Made by a program: the position numbers and the translations under genes. A stretch of 5,765 bases of DNA from an uncultured Asticcacaulis sp. (GTDB taxonomy: Bacteria > Pseudomonadota > Alphaproteobacteria > Caulobacterales > Caulobacteraceae), in contig CAMLLA010000275.1 in assembly GCA_946480525.1 (NCBI GenBank), positions 1 through 5,765 of the forward strand. The letters are read 5' to 3'. Below the pieces are notes generated by a model. It saw nothing but the letters and a program-made list of their open reading frames with translations, did not search any database and was not told the origin of the DNA. Position 1 is the first letter of the stretch, and the number at the start of each line of letters is the position of its first letter. Positions 4,798-5,765 of the stretch are shown one piece after another.

Positions 4798-5765
4798 CTA
4801 ACGGCGCCTGACGCGCTTCAGCACATCAAGCGGAACAGAGGCCGCGATGGCGGCGGCGCCTGCCGCATTGGGATGAAGGTGATCGCCGAGGTCATAGGCC
4901 GGCAGCAGCCATCCCGGTCTTGCCGGATCTTCAAGCACCTTGTCGAAATCAAAAACGCCGTCGAACGCCGTTGATTGCCGTATCCAGGTGTTGACGGCTA
5001 TGCGCCGCGCTTCCTTCTCATCCGAATAATAGCCGTCGAACACAGTCCCCTTGAAAGGTGTAAGCGTCGCGACATAGACGCGGACCCCGCGATCATGCGC
5101 CCGGGCCGCCATCTGCGCCAGGCCGTCGATCATCTGCTGCACCGGCACGTGCTCCGCCGTTTCGGGGCCGCCGGCGTGACCAAGATCGTTGATGCCAAGC
5201 AGAATCACCACCGCCGCCACCTTGGGCTGCATCAGCACATCGCGGTCGAAGCGGGAGATTCCGCCTTCGCCAAACCGTACCCAGGTGCCGTGGTGCAGCA
5301 TGCGATTGCCGCTGATACCGGCATTGACGACGTTCAGCGGAATTTTCGCGTCGCGCAGGCGCGTTGAAAGGACGTCCGGCCAGGTGGCGCCGCTGTCGGC
5401 GGGCAGGCAAAAGCCATCCGTGATCGAATCGCCGAACGTCACGATGACGCCGCGGTTCTTCGGCGCCACGACCTCGACCTCGGCCAGCCACGGAAAGGCG
5501 TTGCCGACGCCGATATCGCTCTTTTGTTCCGGCAGCTGTTCCGCCGCGGCCAGCGCACCCGGCGCTGTATAAAGCACACCACGCTGAATATCATGGACCG
5601 TGGTCAGCGGTGCGACGCCCACCGTGAAAACGCTGACGGCCAGATCGCTTCCGGCCTCGATCTTCAGCGATACGGGGTCACTCATCATATAGGCACCCGG
5701 CGGAATGACGACACCGGTGCGGCCGTTAAAGGTGACCGCAGCATCGGTCGTTGTGTCGATACGGC
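4798..5765 (-). CDS. SGNH/GDSL-type esterase, 5' end beyond the window (partial)
   Basis: The product is a serine esterase of the SGNH fold, most like the XynE-like subgroup that acts on acyl or acetyl groups of carbohydrates; the real substrate is unknown. Counting from the ATG at 5686-5688, block I is FGDSITDG with nucleophile Ser88, block II is AGISGN with Gly124, block III is GIND with Asn167, and block V is DHLHPN with Asp269 and His272. All catalytic residues are present. The frame does not begin at that ATG: upstream codons stay open to the window edge and read RIDTTTDAAVTFNG, then IPPGAY, joining directly to MMSDPVSL. This is typical of the beta-rich N-terminal part of the family, so the true start lies outside. 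Any signal peptide cannot be seen. The gene converges on hfaD and ends 51 bases after the hfa terminator. A link with holdfast polysaccharide is possible but unsupported. Confidence 0.9.
   Translation of the reverse strand, partial: RIDTTTDAAVTFNGRTGVVIPPGAYMMSDPVSLKIEAGSDLAVSVFTVGVAPLTTVHDIQRGVLYTAPGALAAAEQLPEQKSDIGVGNAFPWLAEVEVVAPKNRGVIVTFGDSITDGFCLPADSGATWPDVLSTRLRDAKIPLNVVNAGISGNRMLHHGTWVRFGEGGISRFDRDVLMQPKVAAVVILLGINDLGHAGGPETAEHVPVQQMIDGLAQMAARAHDRGVRVYVATLTPFKGTVFDGYYSDEKEARRIAVNTWIRQSTAFDGVFDFDKVLEDPARPGWLLPAYDLGDHLHPNAAGAAAIAASVPLDVLKRVRRR

Overview
The window looks like a chromosomal segment of a stalked, holdfast-forming alphaproteobacterium of the Caulobacterales (Caulobacter, Brevundimonas or Asticcacaulis type). 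The main evidence is a compact three-gene plus-strand operon whose products match the holdfast anchor proteins HfaA, HfaB and HfaD. I recognised these from memory of the families and the sequence pattern, not from a search. The genus is left open.

Layout, left to right. Positions 1-87 hold what may be the last 28 codons of a plus-strand gene entering from the left. Positions 88-487 are a 400-base stretch with no convincing gene, clearly lower in GC than the right half, with short inverted repeats. Positions 488-530 form a strong hairpin directly against the stop codon of a minus-strand two-CBS-domain protein (531-962). Upstream of that gene on the same strand is a rhomboid-family intramembrane protease gene (1066-1740). 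A 238-base divergent region (1741-1978) then separates the rhomboid gene from the plus-strand hfa operon.

The operon is hfaA (1979-2458), hfaB (2448-3500) and hfaD (3415-4692). The genes overlap by 11 and 86 bases and end at a very good intrinsic terminator (4715-4747). HfaB is a CsgG-like outer-membrane lipoprotein that should form the secretion channel. HfaA and HfaD have signal peptides and are the surface proteins thought to leave through it and tie the polysaccharide holdfast to the cell pole. Inspection shows a shared repeat signature, a GN pair followed 18-21 residues later by a TQ pair. It occurs at least four times in HfaD and once in HfaA, which suggests that the two anchor proteins are built from the same module.

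Convergent with the operon, 4798-5765 is the C-terminal part of an SGNH/GDSL esterase with all catalytic blocks present. Its 5' end lies beyond the right edge of the window.

The locus as a whole is a described type of system. The parts most worth checking are the HfaA/HfaD module relationship, the 86-base coding overlap, the CxxC insertion in the last full HfaD repeat, and the perfect inverted repeat upstream of hfaA.
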